From: Fragilaria crotonensis | Lineage: Eukaryota; Bacillariophyta; Fragilariophyceae; Fragilariales; Fragilariaceae | Assembly: GCA_022925895.1 (NCBI GenBank) | Contig: JAKSYS010000469.1 | Coordinates: forward strand, 1 to 50,420 | Direction of reading: 5' to 3' | Length of the DNA: 50,420 nucleotides | In this document: positions 40,959 to 50,420 of the stretch, one piece after another | Numbering within the stretch: position 1 is the stretch's first letter | Layout of the letters: every line of letters starts with the position of its first letter | Notes under the pieces: model-generated | What the model was told of the DNA's origin: nothing | What the model saw: the letters and a program-made list of their open reading frames with translations, nothing else | The model's database searches: none | Translations under genes and position numbers: made by a program

Positions 40959-43647
40959 CAGGCCGTGTAAAACTGGGGGATCCCCCAGAAACACCCGAAT
41001 AAGCTTATTCCGGGGTTTTTTTTGGTTTTATCCTGGGTTTATTCTGGTGATGCCTACTACAGCGTGTCTCGAGGCTGATTTGAAGTGCCATACTGCAGGG
41101 ATGTTACTGAAAACTATGTGCTAACCATTTAATCATTCATATTAGTTGCTATTCCAAGCAATTCAAAGTATTGTTTGCTGTGTAGGATACCCTCAAGCGA
41201 GAAATCAGTGAGACTCGAACGATAGTCGCCCTTCTCCCAGTTTATCAACGAGAAATCAGACTCGACGGTTGCAGTTCCAGGAAACACGGTTGCAAGACCA
41301 CCAAAGAATTGCTTAAGTGGTGCAAACTGCTTGTCAAATGGAGCCCATGCCTCAGCAAATGAGCTCGAGTGTTTTTCACTTTCCACAATCGCCCTGATGC
41401 GAGCATCTTGCGCAAGTAGCAACTTCAGATCATTAAAAAGCTCCTCAAGGGTATCAATCTCAGCGCTCTGCCACGTATGAAGGAGGCGCTCACGTTGTTG
41501 CTGAATCAAGATAGAAAAATCACGATTGCTGACAGCAGCCAGTTGAGAAGGTGTTGCCGGTGGGAGCATGTAATCAGAGGAGTTATTTGAAGCATCTCGC
41601 TCCGCTTGAATTGAGTCAATACCACTGACGAGATCAACAAACATGTGAGCAACACTATTCAAGACTTGTGTATAGGTCAAGAGATTTGCACCGTCAGAAG
41701 AAGCTGACATTTCCTGAAGTCGCTCCATGGCAAAAGAACCACAATTCTCAACAAATTTATGAGCGTCGTCGAGTTTCATTGCAAATTTGCCTTTGTGAAC
41801 ATGCCACTCTCGTACTCTTGATGTCACATTCGGATCCTGAAGAGAATCATTTGGAGGGGACAAGGGAGTCATCAAACGATCGATGCCATCATTTGTCTGC
41901 AATCGTGCTATTTCGTCAAGCGACAATGGTCCCAAAACTGCGCCGCCAAGCTTGCACAAGTCCACAATGAGCCCTTCGAGAATTTGACGCTGTGCTGAGA
42001 CCTGAAGCTGCTTCCCTTGAAGCGATACAATAGTGGCATCGACAACCTTCATAACACGGTTCAAACAGCACGTGACTATCCACCAAGCATCCGTCGGCGC
42101 CCAGTTGACAGTTTTTGTTGCTAGATGTGCAATGATATCCACTCGGTTGGCGACAAACCATTTGATGACTTTGCTCATTGACATCCAACGAGTGTTGACA
42201 AATCGTGGACACTTCGATCCCATTTCTGCAATCAGGTTGAACTGCCTTCGCAGGTGACCGGTCATAGATGTCACCGTGCCGACAAATGAGTCGTCGCACA
42301 AAGAGTTGTAAAGTCGCTGCAACACAAGGTCGAGCTGGTGCAATGCACACCAGACTCGATAGAATCCTGGCAATGCAGCATTCCCGAACCGAGAAGCTAC
42401 TCCGCGGTACTGACCCGTCATGCTTGAGGCGCCATCAGTAGTGACTGAGATGATTCGGTTCCTCCAGTCAGGGGCCAGGTTATCAAGTGCGGTTGATGCG
42501 AGGTCGTACATGTGTTCGCCAGTGTGACGGTCTCGCATTGGGATTGCAAGCAAATGCAAGTTTGACAGCACACCACAACTTGAAACGACGCGAATCCTGA
42601 CGTCGAGATACGACGTATCACTTTTGTTTCCTCCATCAAGCGCAATAGAGAAAGCCCAGGACTCCTTCAGAATCGCTGAGATAGTCTGCAAATTTGATGC
42701 ACACACGATTCGAACAAAGCTGCTTACTTTTTGTGGGCACATCGATCCAAGGGCTGAAAGGCCGAGCGTTTCCTTCATATCTTGCATTACCCTAGATGCT
42801 TGACGGAAGGACAGCCCACTGGCAACCATTTTGATGCATGAGTAGAATTGCATTTTTGACGAAACCGTAGCAACGTAGTTTTCAACGCCAGTATCGCGGT
42901 CACCCTCTCCAGCACCACCTTCGACGTTTGTCTCGGAAGGTTGTTCTTGAAGCTTGAAGACCGACAGAAAACGCTCCTTGGTCAAGGAGTCATCATCATC
43001 AGGATCAAAGAGCATGTTACCAATAATTCCTTCTACGATAGACCTGTCGATCCATACATTAACAGTGGAGTCATTTGTAATAGCTGGTCTGAAGAAGTTT
43101 GACACTTCTGGTTTTCCGCCGGCACAAGTAACAAAGTATGATGCCTTTTCTCCCGGAGGAAGGGCAGCATACTCCTCAAATCGCTGTTGATGCTGTTCAA
43201 CCATGTGGGTCTTCATGTGATCTGGTCGCCATGGCTTGCTGAACATCTTGATGTTGGATCTTGGAGCTCGAATTCGATCATGACGTCCTTCCTTGCCAAA
43301 CGCTCGACAGAACTGGCATTCAACAGAGCACACATTGCCCGTAGCGGCATCTCGAGCAGTCACGCGAACCCCATAAGCCTTCAACCACCTCTCATGGAAT
43401 TGACTTGGTTTGGCACACTTTCTTTTCTTCATTTGGTTGGATGTTCGTTGTGCTGATGATACGACGCTTGTAATACTTTTTGTAATACTCGAGTGAATGA
43501 AATCCAACAACGATTTCCCCTCCAAAATTGTTGATGTACATACTACTTCCTACGTAATGTACACGATTTTAAACTGGGTCTTTTTGGAGGCTTACTTTGG
43601 GGGAATTCCCCCAGCATAAGCGAAACCCCCCAGTTTTACACGGCCTG
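40959..43647. mobile_element. Complete autonomous hAT transposon (2,689 bp) with perfect 8-bp TSD
   Basis: The ends CAGGCCGTGTAAAACTGGGG and the reverse complement at the right (CCCCAGTTTTACACGGCCTG) are perfect inverted repeats. ATGGGAGC flanks both sides (40951-40958 and 43648-43655). Just inside lie perfect palindromes CTGGGGGATCCCCCAG (40973-40988) and TGGGGGAATTCCCCCA (43598-43613). The single gene is an uninterrupted transposase. The perfect TSD and open frame imply a recent insertion. Confidence 0.97.
41129..43432 (-). CDS. hAT-family transposase, BED-type zinc finger
   Basis: The frame is open upstream to 43525, but the first ATG is at 43432, giving 767 residues. The N-terminus is basic (MKKRKC), followed by a BED-like finger CQFC...HMKTHMVEQH. 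The RNase H-like core has FSIALDGGNKSDTSY (first Asp), ISVTTDGASSMTGQ (second Asp) and WCALHQLDLVLQ. The C-terminal dimerisation segment has FPGTATVESDFSLINWEK (catalytic Glu) and GILHSKQYFELL. No stops or shifts are present. It cuts and pastes the 2.69-kb element it sits in. It is not obviously the enzyme for the two MITEs, whose ends (CAGGGGTG) differ. Confidence 0.95.
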   Translation of the reverse strand: MKKRKCAKPSQFHERWLKAYGVRVTARDAATGNVCSVECQFCRAFGKEGRHDRIRAPRSNIKMFSKPWRPDHMKTHMVEQHQQRFEEYAALPPGEKASYFVTCAGGKPEVSNFFRPAITNDSTVNVWIDRSIVEGIIGNMLFDPDDDDSLTKERFLSVFKLQEQPSETNVEGGAGEGDRDTGVENYVATVSSKMQFYSCIKMVASGLSFRQASRVMQDMKETLGLSALGSMCPQKVSSFVRIVCASNLQTISAILKESWAFSIALDGGNKSDTSYLDVRIRVVSSCGVLSNLHLLAIPMRDRHTGEHMYDLASTALDNLAPDWRNRIISVTTDGASSMTGQYRGVASRFGNAALPGFYRVWCALHQLDLVLQRLYNSLCDDSFVGTVTSMTGHLRRQFNLIAEMGSKCPRFVNTRWMSMSKVIKWFVANRVDIIAHLATKTVNWAPTDAWWIVTCCLNRVMKVVDATIVSLQGKQLQVSAQRQILEGLIVDLCKLGGAVLGPLSLDEIARLQTNDGIDRLMTPLSPPNDSLQDPNVTSRVREWHVHKGKFAMKLDDAHKFVENCGSFAMERLQEMSASSDGANLLTYTQVLNSVAHMFVDLVSGIDSIQAERDASNNSSDYMLPPATPSQLAAVSNRDFSILIQQQRERLLHTWQSAEIDTLEELFNDLKLLLAQDARIRAIVESEKHSSSFAEAWAPFDKQFAPLKQFFGGLATVFPGTATVESDFSLINWEKGDYRSSLTDFSLEGILHSKQYFELLGIATNMND

Positions 43648-43654
43648 ATGGGAG

Positions 43655-43871
43655 CCCGTCTATGTCCCCCAATCGAGCCGATCGAGCTTTTCTAAAAAAA
43701 CGACTCCCTGAAATATATTGAAAATTAAATTACACGTCAACTCTACATACGAATCTCAGGATGCTCCTCTGCGAAGAGAAATACCCTACACCGTGCCAGT
43801 AGTCTGTAGAAGACAGTACTACCGTACAGTAGTGTAGGTGATGGCCGGCTCGATTAGGGGACATGCACGGG
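43655..43871. repeat. 217-bp inverted-repeat unit beside the hAT element
   Basis: The left arm 43655-43680 (CCCGTCTATGTCCCCCAATC...) and right arm 43846-43871 are inverted with about three mismatches over 26 bp; the inner ATGTCCCC-AATCGAGCCG has only one. The loop has no gene. It overlaps the upstream region of the methyltransferase gene and could be a small MITE or a hairpin-forming regulatory segment. No separate target duplication was identified. Confidence 0.65.
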
Positions 43872-43953
43872 TTCCTGTTCCCCCTTCGAGTTCATACGAA
43901 AGTTTGTTGTCTCCAGTCTCCATCACAAATGGGATCTCATGTGGTGATGAACA

Positions 43954-45138
43954 ATGTCGACATCGCATCCCTCCGTCTCAGAGGCTCGTTGGCGTATTCT
44001 CCGTTCTGCATTGATGGGAGAAGTGTGCCCCGATGATGCCAATCACGCCTCGATTCATCGTTTCGCAGGCTGGGACCTCTTGAGGAAAAGTGTGGCAGAT
44101 CCACAACGTGATTTGTCCATGGTAGATTGCGATCGCTTTGACTTGTTGTACCATGAAATTCTGGCACGGCAGTGCTTTTGTGGCGATGAGGGCAGCATTC
44201 AAATTCAAATTCCGGCGTCGACGAGTTTTACTGAAATTAACAGTCTCAGAGAGCAATTGGGTCGACAAGGTATTCACGCCAAACATCCTGACGACCGATT
44301 TCTGATGGACGTGAAATGGTCATATTGTTCGTACGTTGCAATGGAATACTTGCTCTGCCAGTCTGCTCAGCTTTTTATAAGGGAACGAAAAGCAAAGCGA
44401 AAAGTATCGGTCCGAGAACTGCAGAGTCACGACCTCAACGATGGCGTCGACAACACGGGACAGATGCGTGTTTGGGATAGCGAGTGTACGTTGACGCATT
44501 GTCTACTGAACAAGGAGGCAGGCCTTTACAAGTCACTTCCTATTCTATCGAAGCTTTCTTCAACTCATACTGTGGTTGAACTTGGCGTTGGAATGGCTGG
44601 CATTGCTGGATTGGCCCTCGCCAAAGCGTTAAGTACAAATGTATTGCTTACCGACGGCCATCCTGATGCCGTGGATAACAACAAGGTCAACATTCAAATG
44701 AATAGTCTACTTGGAAATGTCCAGTGCGAGCGATTGCTGTGGTCGGTTGACGTCCAAATTCACCAAGAAGAAGCTGATTTAGTCCTGTGCTCCGATTGTA
44801 CGCACTTTCAAGAGCACCACGCGTCATTGATGATCACGTTGGCGAACCTTCTTAAAATCGACGGCACTGCCGTACTCTGCCAACCACCTCGAGCCAAATC
44901 TTTAGGTCGTTTCTTGACTCTTTGCGATTCAATGGCTGGCCTGTGGGACATTGAGCGGGTGTCAGAGCCTGGCTTGGAAAGGTTGCACCAGACGTCATTG
45001 CTCAATCCCTCGTACGACCCGAATCTACACTTCCCTTGTCTAGTTGTGCTAAGAAAGCTACGACCACTCGAAACCGATGATCGCAATCGCGCGCGAAGGG
45101 TGCAATGTATCAGATCCCCGTCACCAAAAACGAATTAA
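43954..45138 (+). CDS. Calmodulin-lysine N-methyltransferase-like protein
   Basis: The 394-residue frame belongs to the METTL family 16 group. The SAM-binding loop is VVELGVGMAGIAGLALA (E-x-G-x-G), followed by NVLLTDGHPDAVDNNKVNIQMN. ADLVLCSDCTHF corresponds to the D-IL-SD-x motif, and YDPNLHFPCLVVLRKL fits the CaM KMT C-terminus (E-N-LHYPLLLILTK). The N-terminal 180 residues include RFAGWDLL and a WSYCSYVAMEYLLC stretch. Known CaM KMT trimethylates calmodulin Lys115; the substrate here is inferred. It follows the hAT element and a 217-bp inverted repeat, which may contain its promoter. Confidence 0.85.
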   Translation: MSTSHPSVSEARWRILRSALMGEVCPDDANHASIHRFAGWDLLRKSVADPQRDLSMVDCDRFDLLYHEILARQCFCGDEGSIQIQIPASTSFTEINSLREQLGRQGIHAKHPDDRFLMDVKWSYCSYVAMEYLLCQSAQLFIRERKAKRKVSVRELQSHDLNDGVDNTGQMRVWDSECTLTHCLLNKEAGLYKSLPILSKLSSTHTVVELGVGMAGIAGLALAKALSTNVLLTDGHPDAVDNNKVNIQMNSLLGNVQCERLLWSVDVQIHQEEADLVLCSDCTHFQEHHASLMITLANLLKIDGTAVLCQPPRAKSLGRFLTLCDSMAGLWDIERVSEPGLERLHQTSLLNPSYDPNLHFPCLVVLRKLRPLETDDRNRARRVQCIRSPSPKTN

Positions 45139-45349
45139 TGTGGTCGAGATGGATCAAGAAGAATGAATTTGTCGCTGCTGCCGCCATGCACTCTATTCGT
45201 GGATCGTTGCCCTGTTGCAATTGTCAATCGTTGATGCATACATACAAAAGGAAAATATAAAAGCATGTATCAGGCCCTCTTTGATGAACCATAAATCACT
45301 CATATGTCAAAGATCTTGTTGTACGAGTACTACTTCCCAGACTCACCTA
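45139..45349. other. Intergenic stretch ending in the LINE target duplication
   Basis: Downstream of the methyltransferase. No gene is seen. The sequence TACTTCCCAGACTCACCTA at 45331-45349 is the left target-site duplication of the truncated LINE. Confidence 0.6.
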
Positions 45350-46387
45350 GGAGAGATACGGGTGGTCGACCACGGAGATGAAAAACGTAAATTGGTCAGC
45401 CCATGGCGCGAGCCTTCGGCAGAAAATTAAGCTGAAGACTCACTATACGAAACTGGTCCATGGAATCCTCCCGACATGTAAAAACATACATCGAGGTGAT
45501 CTACTCAGAAATAAGTGCCCCTTATGCCAAACAGCCGTGGAGGACTGGAGCCACATATTGAAATGTCCACACGAAAGCCGCGCCACTTGGCGAGCTCAGG
45601 CGGTAAAGGCTGTGGCTGAGAAATGCGACTTCCTCCGCACGAGGCCACTCCTTAAAAGGGTGCTGCGCGACGCATTGACGGGATGGCTTAAACACGATAC
45701 CGATGACTACATCCTGGACTTCCGAACCTATCCGTCCGACGTCCACCGTTTGATCAAACAACAGAACGACTTGGGGTGGCAGCAACTGTTCCTAGGGCGC
45801 TTTAGCAACGAATGGAGTGACCTACAAGACACTTTCTACGCACAGAAAGCAGACGAGAACGAACATACCAAAAAGAAGACAAAGAAACAAACGGGACACA
45901 GGTGGCAAGTTGCAATGATCGGACTGCTGTGGGATCAATGGTGGGTTGTATGGGAAAGCCGGAATAAAGATTTACATGGGGCTGATGAACGCTCCCGAGC
46001 GCAGGCAGAGACACGAGAATTACAGAGGAAGCTGAGGGAACTGTATGACCTTAAGGCGCAGTTGAGCACCGCAGTGCAAGACCTGATGTATGAAGAGGTA
46101 ACGGAGCATTATGATCGCCCAAATTGGGTTAATAAAAACTGGATTGCTGTACATGAACCAGTGATCAAAGCGGATTTGAAACGCGTGACAACGAGGATCC
46201 GAGCCGGCACAAGATCTATTCGGCAGTTTTTGATATCACTGGTCTCATAAGTAATGGATGCATGAAAGTGCATGGAAGCGGGGGCTTGTCTGAAGTGAAA
46301 GGCAAGGTTCCGCCGTGTGGGTCGAGTGTTCCTGGTATGAACACCGCGGCAGTACGTTAATCTAGAGTAGAGAGTTCAGTTCGTTTT
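45350..46387 (+). mobile_element. 5'-truncated LINE copy with 19-bp target duplication
   Basis: TACTTCCCAGACTCACCTA flanks both sides (45331-45349; 46388-46406). The insert carries only the C-terminal end of ORF2. It ends in the conserved 3' UTR segment (GTGTGGGTCGAGTGTTCCTG at 46315 and CGCGGCAGTACGTTAA) and a short T run. This is the standard signature of target-primed reverse transcription with 5' truncation. It is related to, but clearly diverged from, the element at 18762-26907. Confidence 0.96.
45378..46250 (+). pseudogene. LINE ORF2 C-terminal fragment (zinc knuckle and tail)
   Basis: The 290-residue open frame aligns with the end of the full LINE ORF2. Matching parts are NVNWSAHGASLRQK (NSVDWTAHANALKK), KCPLCQTAVEDWSHILKCPHE (CPLCPTTREDRDHILCCNHP; zinc knuckle C-x2-C...H-x4-C), LIKQQNDLGWQQLFLGRFSNEW, LLWDQWWVVWESRNKDLHG and QDLMYEEVTEHYD. 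The frame is free of stops, so the insertion is young or the fragment was copied from an intact element. It has no start region and is not expected to function. Confidence 0.93.
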
Positions 46388-46406
46388 TTACTTCCCAGAC
46401 TCACCT

Positions 46407-46750
46407 ATGATACTGTATGTCATGTTAAGTGTGCTAAGTCCATGACATGCTCCAGATGTGCAGCATACGAGTACATGCACTTCAATCTTGTACAGTATGT
46501 TCCGGACTTGTACTCTTGTATCGAGGAAGTACCATGTAGTGTACTACTATACTGGTAGCTGAAACTTGAAAAAAAAGTGATTCTTGGATCTCCTCGTAAA
46601 ACTTCATGCAGGACGTGAAACGCATGTTCTGAATTCTGAACAACTACTCCAGTACTCGAGTATTTCGCAAAAACAAGCTTTCGCCACAACGATCACAAGA
46701 AAACGACCATAGGCGATTGCATCAAGAACTTCACTTGGCACTACGCAGCC
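46407..46750. promoter_or_regulatory. Upstream region of the PhoD-like gene
   Basis: GTAC-rich sequence (CTTGTACAGTATGTT, TACTCGAGTATT). No gene. No P1BS-type element (GNATATNC) was noticed by eye. Confidence 0.35.
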
Positions 46751-48478
46751 ATGACAAAATACTGCAACCTCTGGATTGTCGTCCTAACAATTTTATGCCT
46801 AGTTTTCTTCTTGGCCAGCATAATAACGTCAGTCGTGTCAATCAACCAAGATTACAATACGGCTCCAACGCAAGGATGGGTCTTGGTCGGAGGGGTAACT
46901 TCCACCTCAGCGACATTTCGCGTTCGGTCCCAAGGAGAGGTTTCCGGAGTAACGTTGGTCGTCTCGGAAAGTGAATCCTTGTCGAAACCAATATTGGAGC
47001 AAATTCTGGGCAAGGGCGTCGACGACGAACTGGTTTACTCTGTCAACGTCACGTCACTGCAACCACAGACAACATACTACTATGCTACCTTACGAAGCGA
47101 AAGTCCCACGACTATACTTCGCCGAGGCAATTTTCGAACTCCTGCTACCGAGGGACAGCCATTCAACTTCAAGATCGCAGTGGCAGGTTGTTCCTGGACA
47201 GGGTCCAAGAGTGACGTTTATCGATACATGGCTGCGCAGGATCCACTACTCATGCTTCATCTGGGCGATTTTCATTATGAAGACATTAGTGCGAACGATC
47301 TGGAGTTACGAATCAACGCCGTCGACCTGGTCTTGGGAAGTGACTCGCAGCAAGAACTGTACAGCAAAGTGCCGATTGCGTACACCTGGGATGACCATGA
47401 TTGGATGGGCAACGATTCAGGAGAGCGCGAAAAAGAACCAGGAGCCAGAGAGACAGCGCTCAAATCATATCAGATTGCTTTTCCTCATCATGCGCTTGCA
47501 TTAGAAGGTGATGCGGTACCGCTGTATCAAGCCTTCACCATTGGGACCGTACGATTCATAATCTCCGACCTACGAAGCGAGGCAAACGAGACCAACATGT
47601 ATAGCACGGAGCAGCGGGATTGGTTGTTCAATGAGCTCTCACAAGCCGATCAATACGACTTTGTTATCTGGGCCTCATCTAAACCTTGGATTGGAGAAGT
47701 TGATTTGGGCGATGACAACTGGACCGGTCAGCCCAATGACCGGAAAGAATTGTCTGAGTTCATCTCGACAACATTGGGAAAAGCCCAGAACCTACTTGCT
47801 GTCTCTAGCGATGCGCACATGCTTGCCTTTGACGATGGCAGTAACACTTACTACGGCGATGACGACGGGGCATTATCGTTTCCAATCCTCCAGTCCGGGC
47901 CGATGGATCGGCTTGGCAGCGTCAAAGGTGGACCGTACTCTGACGGTTGTTACACAGTTGTCCGAGAACGAAACCACCAATACAGCACCATATCATTCGA
48001 AATGAACGGGACTGAGCCATGTTTGGAGATTACAACGTACGACAACCAAAACGTGGTAATGCAGAAGACGCTCTGTGGTAAGATCTTCAAGGAAGCAGCA
48101 CCAGGAACTGGTACCTGTTCCGCGCCCACGTTTCGGCCTGCATCTACTGCCATGCTTGCCGTTTCGGTGGTGCTCTGGGCGGTCGTGATGGCAGGTGCTT
48201 GTTATGTTCTTGGCATATGGCAAGGGTTACTGGTGTCTTCCATCGCGGCCTTCTTCTTGGTCGCTACGCTCATGAGCGCTCTGGTGCCTGTTTCTAAAGG
48301 GATATCTCAATGGAATGTAAACGTTGTGCTAATTATTGCTGTGGTTCAAATGTCAACCGTTACCATGTATTGCGGGTATTGGTTCTATACCGTGTGGAAA
48401 AAGCAGTCCGAGGATGATGCAATTGACGAGGATGGCATTAGTGTGGATGTTGAAGAAGAATGCGTCGTTGACAAATGA
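46751..48478 (+). CDS. PhoD-like alkaline phosphatase, membrane-anchored
   Basis: The 575-residue protein begins with a hydrophobic anchor or uncleaved signal (LWIVVLTILCLVFFLASIITSV). Residues about 40-130 form a fibronectin-like N-terminal PhoD domain (GWVLVGGVTSTSATFRVRS, LQPQTTYYYATL). The metallophosphatase core has HLGDFHYED (about 170), YTWDDHDWMGND (about 211-222) and SSDAHMLAFDDGS (about 352-364), the PhoD metal-ligand blocks. Three hydrophobic segments near the C-terminus (about 465-555) precede an acidic tail. It probably hydrolyses phosphomonoesters or diesters at the cell surface or in an endomembrane. The family can be induced by phosphate shortage in algae; regulation here is not shown. 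Confidence 0.93.
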   Translation: MTKYCNLWIVVLTILCLVFFLASIITSVVSINQDYNTAPTQGWVLVGGVTSTSATFRVRSQGEVSGVTLVVSESESLSKPILEQILGKGVDDELVYSVNVTSLQPQTTYYYATLRSESPTTILRRGNFRTPATEGQPFNFKIAVAGCSWTGSKSDVYRYMAAQDPLLMLHLGDFHYEDISANDLELRINAVDLVLGSDSQQELYSKVPIAYTWDDHDWMGNDSGEREKEPGARETALKSYQIAFPHHALALEGDAVPLYQAFTIGTVRFIISDLRSEANETNMYSTEQRDWLFNELSQADQYDFVIWASSKPWIGEVDLGDDNWTGQPNDRKELSEFISTTLGKAQNLLAVSSDAHMLAFDDGSNTYYGDDDGALSFPILQSGPMDRLGSVKGGPYSDGCYTVVRERNHQYSTISFEMNGTEPCLEITTYDNQNVVMQKTLCGKIFKEAAPGTGTCSAPTFRPASTAMLAVSVVLWAVVMAGACYVLGIWQGLLVSSIAAFFLVATLMSALVPVSKGISQWNVNVVLIIAVVQMSTVTMYCGYWFYTVWKKQSEDDAIDEDGISVDVEEECVVDK

Positions 48479-49028
48479 TAAGGAAAAGGATTAGTAACGA
48501 ATCGGTACAATGATGGATCTCGATTCGTTATTACACAAGTGTGCCGAGTGCCGACACGATTTTCCAAGGGGCGTACCGGAACTCATAGCTCATAGGTGCG
48601 ACGGTAACTGAAAGTCCCATTTTTGTTCTGAGCGTGGATTTTGAAGAGTAGGGTCGGGCATGGGCATCTGCTCTATGTCATATACTGTACGCACGTTCTA
48701 CCGGTAGGCGACATACAGTAACACCAACCAAAACCTACGATACTCCAGTGATACGGTACTGGAGTACTGATGCCCAACAGTATTCGAACTCATCTCTTGC
48801 GCGCCATTTGAGCGTTTTGAGCCATCATGATTCGTGATCGGTGATCGGTGATCGGCAATGTGACGGTCGGTGTCAGGCGCCTTTAGAACGGTTGATCTCG
48901 TACATACAGCGCGTACCTGTACACGTTAATACCACTCCTACTAGCACTTCCTACCGGTACTACAAGGCGCTTGCAAACCTTTCCCTTCAAAATGAAACGC
49001 AGCCCGTCCAATAGCAATTGTTCTGAAC
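48479..49028. other. Intergenic stretch
   Basis: No gene. Contains GATCGGTGATCGGTGATCGGC short tandem units (48837-48856) and GTACTGGAGTACTGATG near 48757. Confidence 0.5.
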
Positions 49029-49732
49029 ATGACCACCACATCGTCGACAACAGGTCCTTCCTTTGCCGACATCAAGAGACACGCGTGCAGCGAGTTTTTG
49101 GCTGGTGATGAACCGATCACCATCGTTCCGTCCTTCTCACATCCCAAACCTCTCGAGCTCATCTCCATGTCCACCATCGGCCCTTTCACTGCAGGAGTCC
49201 AAGTCCAGGTACCCCTCTGGCTGGCCACTCTCTTGCAGCAAAATCTCTGTGTCGCGTGCAGGCACCAATCTGGATGGAAGTTGACACGCTACGCAAGATT
49301 CTCAAATTCGAACACGATTCGGACAGTTTCTCTCCTGATTTGCCGTTTCGGTATCAAGAAATTTCCAAAGCACTCTTGGCCGTGGCTGGTTTGGAAGACC
49401 AAGAGGCGATTCGCATCCTTTGTGAGGACATTGCGACGGTGCGCATGGACAAGATTCGTCGAAACTTACACACGCTGTCCCAACAATCCTTGGGAACCCT
49501 GGAGCCTCTGCCTGTCATTGATGTGACTGGCATTGGATCGCTAGAATTGGCCGCCATTGAACCCTTTTGTGCCACTGCATTTCAACATCATTTGTTACTA
49601 TCGACGTCGATGAAGCGAGACAAGGTAGAAAGTACAATGGAGGGTGCTGACGAAGTGTCTGCTGGTCAGGACGTTGGCGCCAATCAGGGGAATGCTCCAA
49701 AGGCCACCAGTCGATTGAGACGATTTCGCTAA
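49029..49732 (+). CDS. PSF2: DNA replication complex GINS subunit Psf2, 2-nt frame disruption
   Basis: Psf2 is one of four GINS subunits in the CMG replicative helicase. The first frame gives CSEFLAGDEPITIVPSF, IGPFTAGVQVQVPLWLATLLQQNLC. The second frame continues RVQAPIWMEVDTLRKILKFEHDSDSFSPDLPFRYQEISKALL. Together these match the Psf2 order (FLAE-LVTIIPNF, GPF-PG-P-EVPLWLA, C-x-PPEWM). The switch falls at CTCTGTGTCGC (49245-49255): skipping one GT restores the family sequence. Removing a 53-nt GTACCC...GTGCAG segment (49209-49261) would also restore frame, but would delete the conserved VPLWLA part, so I favour an indel or dinucleotide-length error. The C-terminal tail past about residue 205 is Gly/Glu-rich and less conserved. 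Confidence 0.85.
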
Positions 49733-50420
49733 AATTATTGAAAAAGTGGCGCACCGAACTGGGACCGGCAACATGCGTACGCATGATCGTAAGTCGTGCC
49801 ACAGCATAGCATTTGCTACGCCAATTGCCAATCTATGGAGTGTTATGCATCTGATTCTTGTCAGCAAAAATTGTTAGGATCGACTACGTGTGGTCGCGGT
49901 TGGTTGGGGGCAATCCTTCTGAATTGGTGTTTGTACCCATTTACGCATTTAAGAGTGGTCTCACGGTCTCACCAATAGAGTCCAGACTATGCATCCAGCC
50001 GAGCACTCGATGCCGATAGCATTGTGCAACCAAAGGTCTTCTGACGACCCGGATTTTCTGGATTGTCACTGATACCGTAGACTAATAACTGTAACCGAAT
50101 TGGATGGAGGGAACGGTTTTTGAAACATTCTTTGTATCATCATGGTGTGTTTCATTCGCGTTAACTACGGTAGGAAGACACGACAGGAAACCGAGAATAG
50201 GAACTTTCCTGAGTCGAATGGCATGGGATCCGTGAATGAGTCACAATTATATCCACAAAAATCCTGCTAAAAATTGGGTGAAGACTTGGCAGGCTTATGT
50301 GCATGGCTTTCGATTCTCTTCCACATGAATTGTTCGTATGAACAAGCAGGTCACACATACTAGCATTGTGTTTGAACAGTGAATATCAAATCTGAGATCA
50401 GCAGGTCGAACGACATTTTC
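49733..50420. other. Intergenic stretch to the right edge
   Basis: No gene supported. Small frames on both strands show no family pattern. Confidence 0.45.

Noticed and set aside
45139..45349. Small plus-strand frame 45215-45430 as a gene
   Set aside because: It crosses the LINE insertion boundary and target duplication, so it cannot be an ancestral gene.

Overview
The window looks like nuclear DNA from a diatom or close stramenopile. The best clues are two proteins whose N-termini carry a hydrophobic signal followed by a Phe-containing cleavage motif of the diatom plastid-import type (SQD1: TTSF-TAP; the P-loop protein: THAF-VV). Other clues are short introns of about 90-120 bp, an SdrD-like surface-protein fragment, and copia- and LINE-type retroelements resembling those of diatoms. 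The species cannot be named from sequence alone. Roughly half the window is mobile DNA, and the single-copy genes lie mainly to the right of 29.6 kb.

Left part (1-18.7 kb). Three blocks of minisatellite or degenerate tandem repeat (1-345, 535-760, 905-1400) lead into a gene for an AlkB-type 2-oxoglutarate/Fe(II) dioxygenase fused to an SRA-YDG domain (2956-4842). A 1.27 kb broken tandem copy precedes it. Convergent to it, 26 bp away, is a RecQ-like helicase with an N-terminal OrsD-like zinc-finger region and a Cys-rich tail (4869-8952), frameshifted three times. The helicase 5' side ends in an array of short iterons and a conserved GC-rich terminus. That terminus cuts straight into a second, decayed helicase copy (9177-11570), which has a matching terminus at 11645-11800. 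A third helicase scrap lies at 17.9-18.7 kb. I read this as a putative mobile element family pairing a possible modified-base reader/oxidase with a helicase. After it come an inverted-repeat region, an 809-bp MITE with 34-bp perfect terminal inverted repeats and a 3-bp target duplication, a fucosyltransferase-like gene with one frameshift, and a copia RNase H remnant.

Middle (18.7-28.7 kb). A near full-length non-LTR retrotransposon has ORF1, then an ORF2 with AP-endonuclease, reverse transcriptase, RNase H and zinc-knuckle regions. It is followed by a DDE-transposase C-terminal remnant and a hAT-type MITE.

Right part (29.6-50.4 kb). Recognisable genes are UDP-sulfoquinovose synthase (one intron), a plastid-type P-loop protein, homoserine dehydrogenase (one intron), a secreted phosphate-binding-like protein fused to a Hedgehog/intein-type Hint domain, calmodulin-lysine methyltransferase-like, a PhoD-like phosphatase and the GINS subunit Psf2. 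Between them lie a second hAT MITE (353 bp, 8-bp TSD), a complete autonomous hAT transposon with intact transposase and perfect 8-bp TSD (40959-43647), and a 5'-truncated LINE copy with a 19-bp TSD (45350-46387).

Many otherwise well-conserved coding regions need a single frameshift to be read through. This fits either decay or residual indels in a long-read assembly, and the sequence alone does not decide which.
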